Shown here piece after piece: positions 15,970-23,305 of a stretch of 37,607 bases of DNA (the stretch's first letter is position 1; every line of letters starts with the position of its first letter). Position numbers and translations under genes: made by a program. The DNA comes from Candidatus Aminicenantes bacterium JdFR-78 (GTDB taxonomy: Bacteria; Acidobacteriota; Aminicenantia; JdFR-78). The notes under the pieces were generated by a model, which was given only the letters and a program-made list of their open reading frames with translations, was not told the origin of the DNA and made no database searches. Where the stretch lies: the NCBI GenBank assembly GCA_002010665.1, contig MTON01000030.1, forward strand, positions 18,224 to 55,830, read 5' to 3'.

Positions 15970-16921
15970 TAGAAAATCTTCTTTTTAATTTTTGATAAAG
16001 AGTCTTTCTGGAGATTCCAAGAATTTTCGCAGCTTTACTCTTATTTCCATTTGTTAATTTCAAAATATAAGAAATATATAAATCTTCCATTTGCTTCAGA
16101 GTTAAATGATATTTTGAAGCCTCCTCTACTAATTCCTCTTCCTTCTCCACTAAAAATAGTAAATCTTTTACTTCAATAAGAGAGGATGGATTCGAAATAT
16201 AAATTCTTTCAATTGCATTTTTCAATTGCCTAATGTTCCCAGGCCAGGAATATCTGAGGCACCACTTAATTGCTTCATCTGACATTTTTTTGATAGGCAT
16301 ATCTAAATCTGAAGCCGTCTTTTGAAGAAAATAATTTATCAGAGGCAATATATCTGCCTTTCTTTCCTTTAAAGGAGGAATTTCAATTAATAAAACATCT
16401 ATTATATAGTAAAAACGTGGAAGTATTTGACCTTCTCTCATTTTCAATGACAATTCAGATTGAGTTGAGGCAATAACCCGAGCTTTAAATTCTGTTTCTT
16501 TTCTATCTCCAAGTTTTGTAAATTTTCCAGTTTCAACAGCAAAAGCAATTATGCTCTGTCCTGCCAAAGGAAGATTTTCTACGAGATCAAGAAATACAGT
16601 CCCTCCATTAGCCAGCTCAAGTTTGCCCGTCTTTTCCTCATAAGCGTCTGTATAAGCTCCTTTGGTATGACCTAGTAACTCGCTATGGACTAATTCATCA
16701 ATTAAATTTGCACAGTCTATCTTAACAAAAGGTTTTTCTTTTCTATCGCTGTAGTAATGTATTAGTCTTGCAAAATATTCTTTACCACTTCCTGTGGGTC
16801 CTTTTATTAAAACTGGATTTTTCGATAAAGCAATTTTTCTTTTTATAAAATCGATCAACTCTAAAGTTTTCTTGTCTTTAAAGTCACTAAAATAGCCCCT
16901 AAAATTCATAGATTTTCGCAT
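15929..16921 (-). CDS. Degenerate sigma-54-activator-like AAA+ protein with Fis-type DNA-binding domain
   Basis: A 330-residue protein aligned end to end with the central and C-terminal domains of bacterial enhancer-binding proteins; there is no N-terminal sensor domain. The Walker A motif GPTGSGKE (41-48) is kept. The sigma-54 contact loop, normally GAFTGA, reads GAYTDA (88-93). Walker B reads TVFLDLVENL (108-117), so the catalytic Glu after D112 is Leu. The sensor I Asn is Gln (ASTQSEL, 151-157). YYII stands where YYRL with an arginine finger is usual. SWPGNIRQLKN (sensor II) and the Fis helix-turn-helix NGNKSKAAKILGISRKTLYQ (291-310) look intact. It may bind DNA without ATP-driven sigma-54 activation. 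It sits between rsfS and rlmH, overlapping both. Confidence 0.8.
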   Translation of the reverse strand: MRKSMNFRGYFSDFKDKKTLELIDFIKRKIALSKNPVLIKGPTGSGKEYFARLIHYYSDRKEKPFVKIDCANLIDELVHSELLGHTKGAYTDAYEEKTGKLELANGGTVFLDLVENLPLAGQSIIAFAVETGKFTKLGDRKETEFKARVIASTQSELSLKMREGQILPRFYYIIDVLLIEIPPLKERKADILPLINYFLQKTASDLDMPIKKMSDEAIKWCLRYSWPGNIRQLKNAIERIYISNPSSLIEVKDLLFLVEKEEELVEEASKYHLTLKQMEDLYISYILKLTNGNKSKAAKILGISRKTLYQKLKRRFSNENKNYMAGKNQK

Positions 16922-17264
16922 CCCCCCATAGTTTTTCGAGAGAATAATACTCTCGAGCCTTTGGCGTAAATATGTGAACTATAAAATCTCCGTAGTCAAT
17001 AAGTATCCACTCTGAACCCTGCTCTCCTTCAATCCCTATTGGCAAAATTTTGATTTCTTTTAATTTTCTTTCCACATTCTCCAAAATCGCAAGATTTTGT
17101 CTCTGAGAATTACCACTAACAATCAAAAAATAATCTGTAAAGGATGTAATTTCCCGTAAATCAAGCACAAGTAAATTCTCTCCTTTTTTATCCAGAATTG
17201 CCTCTATTGCTCTTTTTACAGGTTCTGGAAAATTCCCTTCTTTTTGATTAACTTTAAATCTCAT
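16899..17264 (-). CDS. rsfS: Ribosomal silencing factor
   Basis: A 121-residue protein of the Iojap/RsfS family: VLDLREITSFTDYFLIVSG (34-52), NSQRQNLAILENVERKLKE, GIEGEQGSEWILIDYGDFIVHIF and REYYSLEKLWGDAK match the conserved blocks. It binds L14 and blocks subunit joining when nutrients are low. Its ATG overlaps the nadD stop (ATGA at 17261-17264). Its last 23 bases overlap the following regulator gene. The nadD-rsfS order is widely conserved. Confidence 0.94.
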   Translation of the reverse strand: MRFKVNQKEGNFPEPVKRAIEAILDKKGENLLVLDLREITSFTDYFLIVSGNSQRQNLAILENVERKLKEIKILPIGIEGEQGSEWILIDYGDFIVHIFTPKAREYYSLEKLWGDAKIYEF

Positions 17265-17920
17265 TTTTGATAAAGCCTATTTTCAAATATATATTTTTCC
17301 ACATTCTCTGGAAGAAGATATTTGATTGATTCTCCTTTCTTAATCATATTTCTTATTTCTGTTGAGGATATATTTAATGCTTTTATTGGAATTAAAAAAA
17401 TTTGAGGAGGAGCTGAAAGAGTTCTATTAAAATCCTCTTCTTTTCTTATGAAAAAAATTTTTGATGAAAATTTTGAGGGAACAGCCAATTTTGCATTTTC
17501 CAATTCAAAGCCTGGTCTGCTCATTACAATTAAAAAATAGTTCTCAATTAATTCAATGTAATTTTTCCAGGTCTTTATTTCCATAAAAGAATCAATTCCC
17601 ATTATAAAAAAAATTATTGAATCAGAATAGGTGTTTCTGAGTTCTTTTAATGTATCAATAGAATAAGAAATTTTCTCTTTTTTAATTTCAATATCCAAAG
17701 GCATAAAAGCATCATTATTTGAAAGCGCGAGACAAATCATGTCCCATCTTGCTTTGGAAGATGCTATGTCAGAGCTATTTTTATGTGGAGGAATATAAGC
17801 TGGAATAAATAATATTTTTTCCAATTGACATTTATATCTTACTTCTTCTGCTGCTCTCAGATGTCCAAAATGAATTGGATTAAAAGTTCCACCAAAGATT
17901 CCTATTCTTTTGCCTTTCAT
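17261..17920 (-). CDS. nadD: Nicotinate-nucleotide adenylyltransferase
   Basis: A 219-residue nucleotidyltransferase. GIFGGTFNPIHFGHLRAAEE (8-27) is the HxGH-containing ATP site; PPHKN, a DSFMEIKTWKNY block and the late SSTEIRNMIKKGESIKYLLP are the NadD-specific parts. It adenylates nicotinate mononucleotide, the step between NadC and NadE, both also encoded in this window. It lies 7 bases after obgE and overlaps rsfS by 4 bases. Confidence 0.93.
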   Translation of the reverse strand: MKGKRIGIFGGTFNPIHFGHLRAAEEVRYKCQLEKILFIPAYIPPHKNSSDIASSKARWDMICLALSNNDAFMPLDIEIKKEKISYSIDTLKELRNTYSDSIIFFIMGIDSFMEIKTWKNYIELIENYFLIVMSRPGFELENAKLAVPSKFSSKIFFIRKEEDFNRTLSAPPQIFLIPIKALNISSTEIRNMIKKGESIKYLLPENVEKYIFENRLYQK

Positions 17921-17927
17921 ATAATCT

Positions 17928-18968
17928 CTAAGCTTTCACCTCCCTTGAAATTTTTTCCTTCTCAATGAAAACAAGCATGTTATGAATTTCTCTGATTAAT
18001 TCTTTTAAACCTATCTCTCTTAATGCTGATATTTCTATAAAAGGTATATTTGTTTTTCCCGCAAATTCCCTTAACTTATTTAATTTATGTTTATGTTCCT
18101 TCTCCTTAATTAAATCTATTTTATTTGCAATTAAAATCTGGGGTCTTGATACTAAAGATGGATTAAAGGATTTCAACTCATTCATAATTATGTAATAATC
18201 CTCAACAGGATCCCTATCCACATAAGGGGAAACATCTATCATATGAGCAAGCATTTTTGTCCTTTCTATATGTTTAAGAAATCTAATTCCCAGACCTTTT
18301 CCTTTATGCGCATTTTCTATTAAACCAGGAAGATCAGCTATTACAAAACTATTTTCTTCATCCACATCCACAACCCCCAAATTAGGATGAAGGGTTGTGA
18401 AAGGATAATCTGCAATTAAGGGTTTTGCAGAGGATATTTTTGACAAGAGTGTGGACTTTCCAACATTCGGAAATCCAATCAATCCAACGTCAGCAATCAA
18501 TTTTAATTCTAAAATTAATTCTTTTTCTTCGCCTGGTTTTCCAGGTTCAGCTTTTTTAGGGGCTCTATTTGTTGGTGAAGCAAACGATGCATTTCCTCGT
18601 CCTCCTTTTCCACCTTTTGCTGCTAAATAGATTTGATTTGGTTCTGTAAAATCAAAAAGAATTTCGTTTGTTTTTACATCTTTTATTACAGTTCCGACAG
18701 GAACTTTCAAATAAATATCCTCGCCTTTCCTCCCGGTTCTATTATTACCTTCACCATGCCCACCGTTTCCAGCTCTTATATGAGGATGAAATCTAAAATA
18801 GGAAAGGGTGGTTAAATTCGAATCTGATACAAAAAATATGCTACCACCATCTCCACCTCTTCCACCATCTGGACCGCCTTTTGGGACATATTTTTCCCTT
18901 CTGAAACTCACACATCCATTTCCCCCCTTACCTGCTCTGAGGTAGATTTTTACCTGATCAACAAACAT
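17928..18968 (-). CDS. obgE: Obg family GTPase
   Basis: A 346-residue protein with the glycine-rich Obg fold (1-157: KIYLRAGKGGNGCVSFRREK and GPDGGRGGDGGSIFF) and a G domain with G1 GFPNVGKST, G3 DLPGLIENAHKGKGLG and G4 ANKID. There is no C-terminal OCT domain, which is normal for the short form. It acts in assembly of the large ribosomal subunit. It starts 4 bases after the rpmA stop, in the classical rplU-rpmA-obgE order. Confidence 0.96.
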   Translation of the reverse strand: MFVDQVKIYLRAGKGGNGCVSFRREKYVPKGGPDGGRGGDGGSIFFVSDSNLTTLSYFRFHPHIRAGNGGHGEGNNRTGRKGEDIYLKVPVGTVIKDVKTNEILFDFTEPNQIYLAAKGGKGGRGNASFASPTNRAPKKAEPGKPGEEKELILELKLIADVGLIGFPNVGKSTLLSKISSAKPLIADYPFTTLHPNLGVVDVDEENSFVIADLPGLIENAHKGKGLGIRFLKHIERTKMLAHMIDVSPYVDRDPVEDYYIIMNELKSFNPSLVSRPQILIANKIDLIKEKEHKHKLNKLREFAGKTNIPFIEISALREIGLKELIREIHNMLVFIEKEKISREVKA

Positions 18969-18972
18969 ATAA

Positions 18973-19230
18973 TTATTGAGCGGCCGGGATTACTGATATA
19001 AATTTGCTATTTCTCCTTCTTTCAAATTTTACATAACCATCAACCAATGCATAAAGTGTATCATCCTTTCCTCTTCCGACATATAAGCCGGGCTTAAAAG
19101 GAGTGCCTCTCTGTCTTATTATAATTGAACCAGCTGTTACAAATTGACCATCTGATCTTTTTACACCAAGCCTTTTCGAATGACTGTCCCGGCCATTCTT
19201 TGCGCTTCCTCCGGATTTCTTATGAGCCAA
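18973..19230 (-). CDS. rpmA: Large-subunit ribosomal protein bL27
   Basis: An 85-residue protein: [20 protein letters not shown] at the N-terminus reaches the peptidyl-transferase centre, and GNxIIRQRGT appears as [15 protein letters not shown]. It begins directly with the mature N-terminus, without the cleaved extension seen in Firmicutes. The start codon is TTG at 19230, with an AGGAGGT ribosome site 5-6 bases upstream; no ATG is available. It follows rplU by 20 bases. Confidence 0.95.
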   Translation of the reverse strand: MAHKKSGGSAKNGRDSHSKRLGVKRSDGQFVTAGSIIIRQRGTPFKPGLYVGRGKDDTLYALVDGYVKFERRRNSKFISVIPAAQ

Positions 19231-19250
19231 TTTTTACCTCCTGGTTAAAA

Positions 19251-19679
19251 TTATTTTTGTTCAGATTGGTCAGTGCTAACGGATTTATCATTTGATTTTG
19301 AAGCTTTCTTTTCCTTCGCTTCTGGGGTCTCTTTTTTCTTTGGAGTTTTTGGTTTCGCCTTTTTATAATCTGGAATTATTTTCTCAATCTGAACTTCACT
19401 TAATTTCTGTCTATGACCTGTCTTCTTTTTATAACCCTTTTTTCTCTTTTTTTTGAAGACTATTATCTTCTCTCCCTTAATCTGCTCAATCAATTTCCCT
19501 TCAACTCTTGCATTCGGAATATAAGGGTTTCCAATCAGAGTCTGTCCATTATTCTCTATTAAAAGAACCCTGTCAAAAACAACCTTTTCTCCAGGATTCA
19601 AATCCAACTTCTCAATTACAATCCTATCCCCTTCCTGGACTTTGTATTGTTTTCCACCTGTCTCTATAATAGCAAACAT
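19251..19679 (-). CDS. rplU: Large-subunit ribosomal protein bL21 with charged C-terminal extension
   Basis: Residues 1-103 form a standard bL21: MFAIIETGGKQYKVQEGD, then VLLIENNGQTLIGNPYIPNA and KKKRKKGYKKKTGHRQKL. About 40 further residues follow, almost all Lys, Glu, Ser, Pro and Thr (PKTPKKKETPEAKEKKASK), ending in DQSEQK. Such low-complexity tails occur on bL21 of several phyla and are probably disordered. It heads the rplU-rpmA-obgE-nadD-rsfS cluster and has its own promoter just after nadB. Confidence 0.95.
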   Translation of the reverse strand: MFAIIETGGKQYKVQEGDRIVIEKLDLNPGEKVVFDRVLLIENNGQTLIGNPYIPNARVEGKLIEQIKGEKIIVFKKKRKKGYKKKTGHRQKLSEVQIEKIIPDYKKAKPKTPKKKETPEAKEKKASKSNDKSVSTDQSEQK

Positions 19680-19712
19680 TTTTTACTTTCTCTTATAATC
19701 TCTGGTTAAATT

Positions 19713-19742
19713 AAAATACCATACTATCAATGGAAATGTCAA
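19713..19742 (-). promoter_or_regulatory. Candidate sigma-70 promoter of rplU operon
   Basis: On the minus strand TTGACA (19737-19742), an 18-base spacer and TATTTT (19713-19718) lie between the nadB stop and rplU. The leader would be about 25-30 bases, with AGAGAAAG as a weak ribosome site. No L21 leader structure is obvious. Confidence 0.5.
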
Positions 19743-19766
19743 ATTTTATTCTGAGTCTCCTATGAA

Positions 19767-21341
19767 TCAATCCTTCCTGTAATGGGCTCCTCTGCTGACT
19801 TTATTTCTTAATGCAGCATCTGTTACAAGAAGGGCAACTTTAATCCCATGTCTTAATCCTATTAAAGAATCTGTTATTTTGGTGGTTTTATAAAATTTCT
19901 CTATTCTGTGTTCAAGATACTCAAGGTCAGCTTTAGCTCTTTCAAGTCTTTTCTGAGTTCTTATTATGCCTGCATAATTCCACATTGTGGAGCGAATTAA
20001 AAACCAATCTTGATGAATTAAGGCTGGATCCTCTTCCTCTTCTTCTTCTGGATACCGCCAGTCAGGAATATCTGAAGGTTTATAATTCTTTTCAGGCTTA
20101 AAATTATCCGCAATAAATTTACCAGCTCTTGTTCCCCAGACCAGGCCTTCTAAAAGGGAAGTGGATGCTAAGCGATTTGCTCCATGAACTCCTGTGCAAG
20201 AAACTTCTCCTACTGCAAAGAGATTTTTAAGGGAACTTCTTCCCCATTCATCAACTACTACTCCGCCACAGCAATAATGTGCTGCTGGAACAACCGGTAT
20301 TGGTTCCTTTGTAATATCTATTCCATATTTAAGACAAGTTTCATAAATTGTTGGAAACCTCTCCTTTATGTTAATTTTTGTATAGGAAGCTAAATCCAGT
20401 AAAACATAACTGTCTCCCCTCACTATCATCTCTTCATATATTGCTCTTGTAACTTCGTCTCGAGGGGCAAGGTCTCCCTCTGGACTGTATTTTTCCATAA
20501 ATAATTCGCCGTTTTTATTCTTGAGTCGGGCACCCTCTCCTCTTAAAGTCTCTGAAATCAAAAATCTCTCTGCATTTCGATGAAACAGGGATGTAGGATG
20601 AAATTGAATATATTCCATGTTCATCAATCTTGCACCAGCTCTAAAAGCCATCGCATATCCATCACCTCTTGCACCTTCTGGATTACTGGTATGAAGATAA
20701 ATTCTTCCAAGTCCACCTGTTGCAAGAATCGTGTAGGATGCAAATATCGTCTTGACCTTCCCTTCTTCATTATCAAGAACATATGCACCAATACACTGTG
20801 GGGTCTGATAGATTGCCAAAGGGTTAATGGAGTGATGGGGAATTGTTAAAAGGTCAATTGCAGTGTGATTTGTGAGAAATTTTATATTTTTATATTTCTT
20901 TAATTTTGCTATTAATCTTTCCTCAATACTTTTTCCAGTAGCATCCTTAACATGAAGAATTCTTCTCCTTGAATGACCTGCCTCCTGAGCATAATCCAGT
21001 GAACCATCTCTCTTTTTTGAAAATGGCACTTTCAATTCATTTATAAGTATTTTCTCCACCAGTTTTTTTCCATCATTTACGAGGATTTGAACTGCCTTTG
21101 GATTACAAATTCCGTCGCCTGTTTTAATTATATCTTCAATTAATAGTTCTGGTGAGTCATCATCTCCAAGTGTAACAATTCCGCCTTGAGCATGAAATGT
21201 ATTAGATTGATGAGGATCTTTTTCTCGGGTCACAATTAATACATTTAATCCCTGTTTTGCAAGTTCAAGTGCAGCACTTCCGCCCGCTATTCCACAACCA
21301 ATTATAAGAACATCTGTTTCAAGTCTTATATTTTTTCCCAT
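19767..21341 (-). CDS. nadB: L-aspartate oxidase
   Basis: A 524-residue flavoprotein of the succinate dehydrogenase/NadB family. The FAD fingerprint DVLIIGCGIAGGSAALELAK is at 10-29; the substrate loop shows SNTFHAQGGIVTLGDDDSPE, EAGHSRRRILHVKDATGKSI, MEYIQFHPTSL, LRGEGARLKNKNGELFM with catalytic Arg in PRDEVTRAI, and CTGVHGANRLASTSLLEGLV near 385. The GEVxxTGxHGANRLxSxSLLE ending is the NadB form. It oxidises L-aspartate to iminoaspartate for NadA. Its ATG abuts the nadC stop with no gap. nadA is not in the window. Confidence 0.95.
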   Translation of the reverse strand: MGKNIRLETDVLIIGCGIAGGSAALELAKQGLNVLIVTREKDPHQSNTFHAQGGIVTLGDDDSPELLIEDIIKTGDGICNPKAVQILVNDGKKLVEKILINELKVPFSKKRDGSLDYAQEAGHSRRRILHVKDATGKSIEERLIAKLKKYKNIKFLTNHTAIDLLTIPHHSINPLAIYQTPQCIGAYVLDNEEGKVKTIFASYTILATGGLGRIYLHTSNPEGARGDGYAMAFRAGARLMNMEYIQFHPTSLFHRNAERFLISETLRGEGARLKNKNGELFMEKYSPEGDLAPRDEVTRAIYEEMIVRGDSYVLLDLASYTKINIKERFPTIYETCLKYGIDITKEPIPVVPAAHYCCGGVVVDEWGRSSLKNLFAVGEVSCTGVHGANRLASTSLLEGLVWGTRAGKFIADNFKPEKNYKPSDIPDWRYPEEEEEEDPALIHQDWFLIRSTMWNYAGIIRTQKRLERAKADLEYLEHRIEKFYKTTKITDSLIGLRHGIKVALLVTDAALRNKVSRGAHYRKD

Positions 21342-22193
21342 TTATTCTTCTTTTAAAATCTCAAGACTTATATCAATCGATTTATAAGAGTGAGTGAGCA
21401 TTCCAATTGAAATAAAATCAATGCCTGTTTTTGCAATTTTTTTCACATTGTCAAGGGTTACTTTACCAGAAACTTCAAGAAAAACCTCATCTTTTGCTAT
21501 CTTTACGGCCTTTTTTATTTCAGAAATATCCATATTATCCAGCATAACAATATCAGCACCTGCCTCAATAGCCTCCTTCAACTCCTCAATATTCTTTACT
21601 TCAACCTCTATTTTTAATCTATCACCAACTTTCTCTCTTGCTCTTTCAACCGCTTCTCTGATACTTCCCACCACCACAAGATGATTATCCTTGATTAAAA
21701 CCATGTCCGACAAACTCATTCTATGGTTCTCTCCGCCTCCCTTTCTCACTGCGTATTTCTCTAATTTTCTTAAACATGGAGTGGTTTTTCTTGTATCAAG
21801 TATTTTTACATTATATCCTTTTACAGCCTCTACAAATTTATTAGTTAAAGTAGCAATGCCGGAAAGTCTCTGAAGAAAATTTAAGGCAATCCTCTCCCCT
21901 TTTAGGATTGAAATTGTCTTCCCCTCTAAGATGGCAAGAACATCCCCTTCTTTAAATTTATCCCCATCTTTGAATTTCTTATCAAAATAGATTGAAGGAT
22001 CAATGTGCTGAAAAACCATTAAAGCTACATCCAAACCCGCTAATACTCCTTCTTCTTTTGCAAGTATCTGGGCTTTAGAAACAGAGTCTTCTGGAATAAT
22101 ACTTTCAGAGGTTATATCTCCCTGGGGAACATCTTCCTCTAAGGCTCTTGCTATAAGATTTTCAAGCTCCTTCTCAGTCATTTTAGTAATCAT
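21342..22193 (-). CDS. nadC: Nicotinate-nucleotide pyrophosphorylase (quinolinate phosphoribosyltransferase)
   Basis: A 283-residue enzyme: EEDVPQGDITSESIIPEDS (18-36), GERIALNFLQRLSGIATLT, LDTRKTTPCLRKLEKYAV with HRMSLSDMVLIKDNH after it, EVEVKNIEELKEAIEAGADI and VMLDNM form the active site of QAPRTase. It turns quinolinate and PRPP into nicotinate mononucleotide. The ATG at 22193 lies inside a TATAAT hexamer, so the true start may be the next Met, codon 5 at 22181 (MTEKELENLI). nadB follows without a gap. Confidence 0.95.
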   Translation of the reverse strand: MITKMTEKELENLIARALEEDVPQGDITSESIIPEDSVSKAQILAKEEGVLAGLDVALMVFQHIDPSIYFDKKFKDGDKFKEGDVLAILEGKTISILKGERIALNFLQRLSGIATLTNKFVEAVKGYNVKILDTRKTTPCLRKLEKYAVRKGGGENHRMSLSDMVLIKDNHLVVVGSIREAVERAREKVGDRLKIEVEVKNIEELKEAIEAGADIVMLDNMDISEIKKAVKIAKDEVFLEVSGKVTLDNVKKIAKTGIDFISIGMLTHSYKSIDISLEILKEE

Positions 22194-22221
22194 TATAGTC
22201 CCTATTTAAAAAAATAGTCAA
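22192..22221 (-). promoter_or_regulatory. Candidate nadCB promoter overlapping the annotated start
   Basis: TTGACT (22216-22221), an 18-base spacer and a perfect TATAAT (22192-22197) on the minus strand. The -10 box overlaps the first ATG of nadC. Transcription would begin about at the second ATG (22181), giving a leaderless or nearly leaderless mRNA. Confidence 0.45.
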
Positions 22222-22281
22222 ATTTATTTTAAATTTTCCTCCTCATTCCTTTTATTTATTATTTCTTATCCGTTTTATTAC

Positions 22282-22308
22282 TTTTTCTTTTTGTTTAGTT
22301 CTAACATT
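22282..22308 (-). repeat. 27-base exact copy of the restriction-modification gene 3' region
   Basis: These 27 bases are identical to 28978-29004 inside the intact RM gene, on the same strand. There they encode MLELNKKKN in the C-terminus. Here the same frame reads MLELNKKKK and stops. Flanking bases do not match. It marks the left edge of the accessory island, just upstream of the nadC promoter. Confidence 0.6.
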
Positions 22309-22388
22309 AATCCTCTCATAATAACCTAAAAATGATTTTCCTCATTAGAACGGATTTTGCTGTAGCTCAGACAATTCTAATTTTTAAT

Positions 22389-22819
22389 TTACTGGGATTT
22401 GACTTTGCACAGTTTAAGAAAAGCACTTGGTGAAAGAATTTTTGTATTTTTGAAAAAATTTAATTTAAGAAGATGGGTATCACAGAAATGAGATATTGAG
22501 CTAAAACTTCCTGTGCACACTCTAAAAACATATTATCTGCTGGGTCTTCATGAACAATTTGTAACTTTACTTGAGGTCTCACTAAAAAACACATTCCATA
22601 TATGCGTTTCAACACTTCTATTTTTGATTTCCCACTTTTTAATAAAATTTTTTTAATACGAGGATAATCAAGAACCCTATCAATCTCAGCTAAAATATCA
22701 AGAGAGATAAAAACTTCATAATTGTGAGTTTCTAAATAACCAATAACCTCACCGGCTTTCCCGCCTTTGATGATTCCTGAAATCCAAACATTTGTATCGA
22801 GAATAACTCGTTCAGGCAC
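22389..22819 (-). pseudogene. PIN-domain toxin (COG1569-like), frameshifted near the C-terminus
   Basis: The open frame 22460-22819 encodes 119 residues: D8 in VILDTNVWISG, E45 in ILAEIDRVLDYPRI and D92/D95 in HEDPADNMFLECA are PIN-domain acidic residues. After QYLIS (residue 112) the frame leaves the family pattern and ends in VIPIFLN. If one base is added in the TCTGTGAT region near 22486-22492, the sequence continues as SGDTHLLKLNFFKNTKIL, then SPSAFLKLCKVKSQ, with a stop at 22389-22391. That is exactly the usual PIN ending with the fourth acidic residue. So this is a one-base deletion (or a read error). It overlaps the antitoxin gene by 8 bases. As read, the RNase would lack its last acidic residue and probably be inactive. 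Confidence 0.75.
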
Positions 22820-23045
22820 GCTGTCTTACTTCCTTTATGATTTCTCGTATCTTTTTTTCAGTAATGCCTTCTTCTCTTGCCATTTTCCAAATGGGAGAAG
22901 CCCATGTTTTAAAGGGTTCGACAATTTGTTTGATGATAATAGTATCATCTATTTCAGCTGTAATTACTTTTTTCCCTTTTAAAATTTTCTCGAGATAACG
23001 AATTACTTCTTCACCACTTGATGTTCTAATTATTGGTTTTTTCAT
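22812..23045 (-). CDS. Putative antitoxin of the PIN toxin
   Basis: A 77-residue protein whose stop overlaps the PIN toxin start by 8 bases, the standard arrangement of a type II toxin-antitoxin pair. It has a central beta-rich part (KKVITAEIDDTIIIKQIVEP) and a C-terminal basic helix (EKKIREIIKEVRQRA). I do not recognise the DNA-binding fold with certainty. It has its own promoter and AAGGTGATAG before the ATG. The role rests on position and size. Confidence 0.6.
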   Translation of the reverse strand: MKKPIIRTSSGEEVIRYLEKILKGKKVITAEIDDTIIIKQIVEPFKTWASPIWKMAREEGITEKKIREIIKEVRQRA

Positions 23046-23056
23046 TATCTATCACC

Positions 23057-23095
23057 TTTGACTCAATTATAGATAACTCTATTTAACAAGTCAAA
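23057..23095 (-). promoter_or_regulatory. Promoter and candidate operator of the PIN toxin-antitoxin pair
   Basis: On the minus strand TTGACT (23089-23094), a 17-base spacer and TATAAT (23066-23071) precede the antitoxin. A perfect 7-base inverted repeat TTTGACT (23057-23063) / AGTCAAA (23089-23095) brackets the -10 box, with one arm overlapping the -35. This is a plausible autoregulation site. Confidence 0.55.
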
Positions 23096-23271
23096 TCGGA
23101 ACATTCTTTTATTTCTCTTTCGATTCTTTCGCGCTCAGAAGATGGAGGAAGTGAATTCTTTTTCTTATTTAACTCGAGCATTTTGTCAACTAATTTGACT
23201 ATTTTGTCATGCATTGGTTTGCAGAGAATTTGCTGAACAATTTTTCTTTTGGGTAATTTCAAATTTTCCAA
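23083..23271 (-). pseudogene. Remnant of a restriction-modification gene C-terminus
   Basis: This 62-codon frame contains, from residue 20, a run from MHDKIVKLVDKMLELNKKKN to EREIK that is the same protein sequence as the C-terminus of the intact RM enzyme (36 residues in a row). The DNA is clearly diverged at third positions, so it is not a recent copy. Upstream residues KLPKRKIVQ also resemble KLPIRTID of the intact protein. Homology stops right after EREIK and the frame then runs into the antitoxin promoter. No ribosome site is seen. It is most likely a fragment, not a gene. Confidence 0.7.
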
Positions 23272-23305
23272 AAATAATAATATATTTTAGTACTTTTATT
23301 TCTGT

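Noticed and set aside
18820-18835. TTCGAATC-like tRNA T-loop sequence
   Set aside because: It lies within obgE coding sequence and no cloverleaf can be drawn around it. No tRNA was found in the window.
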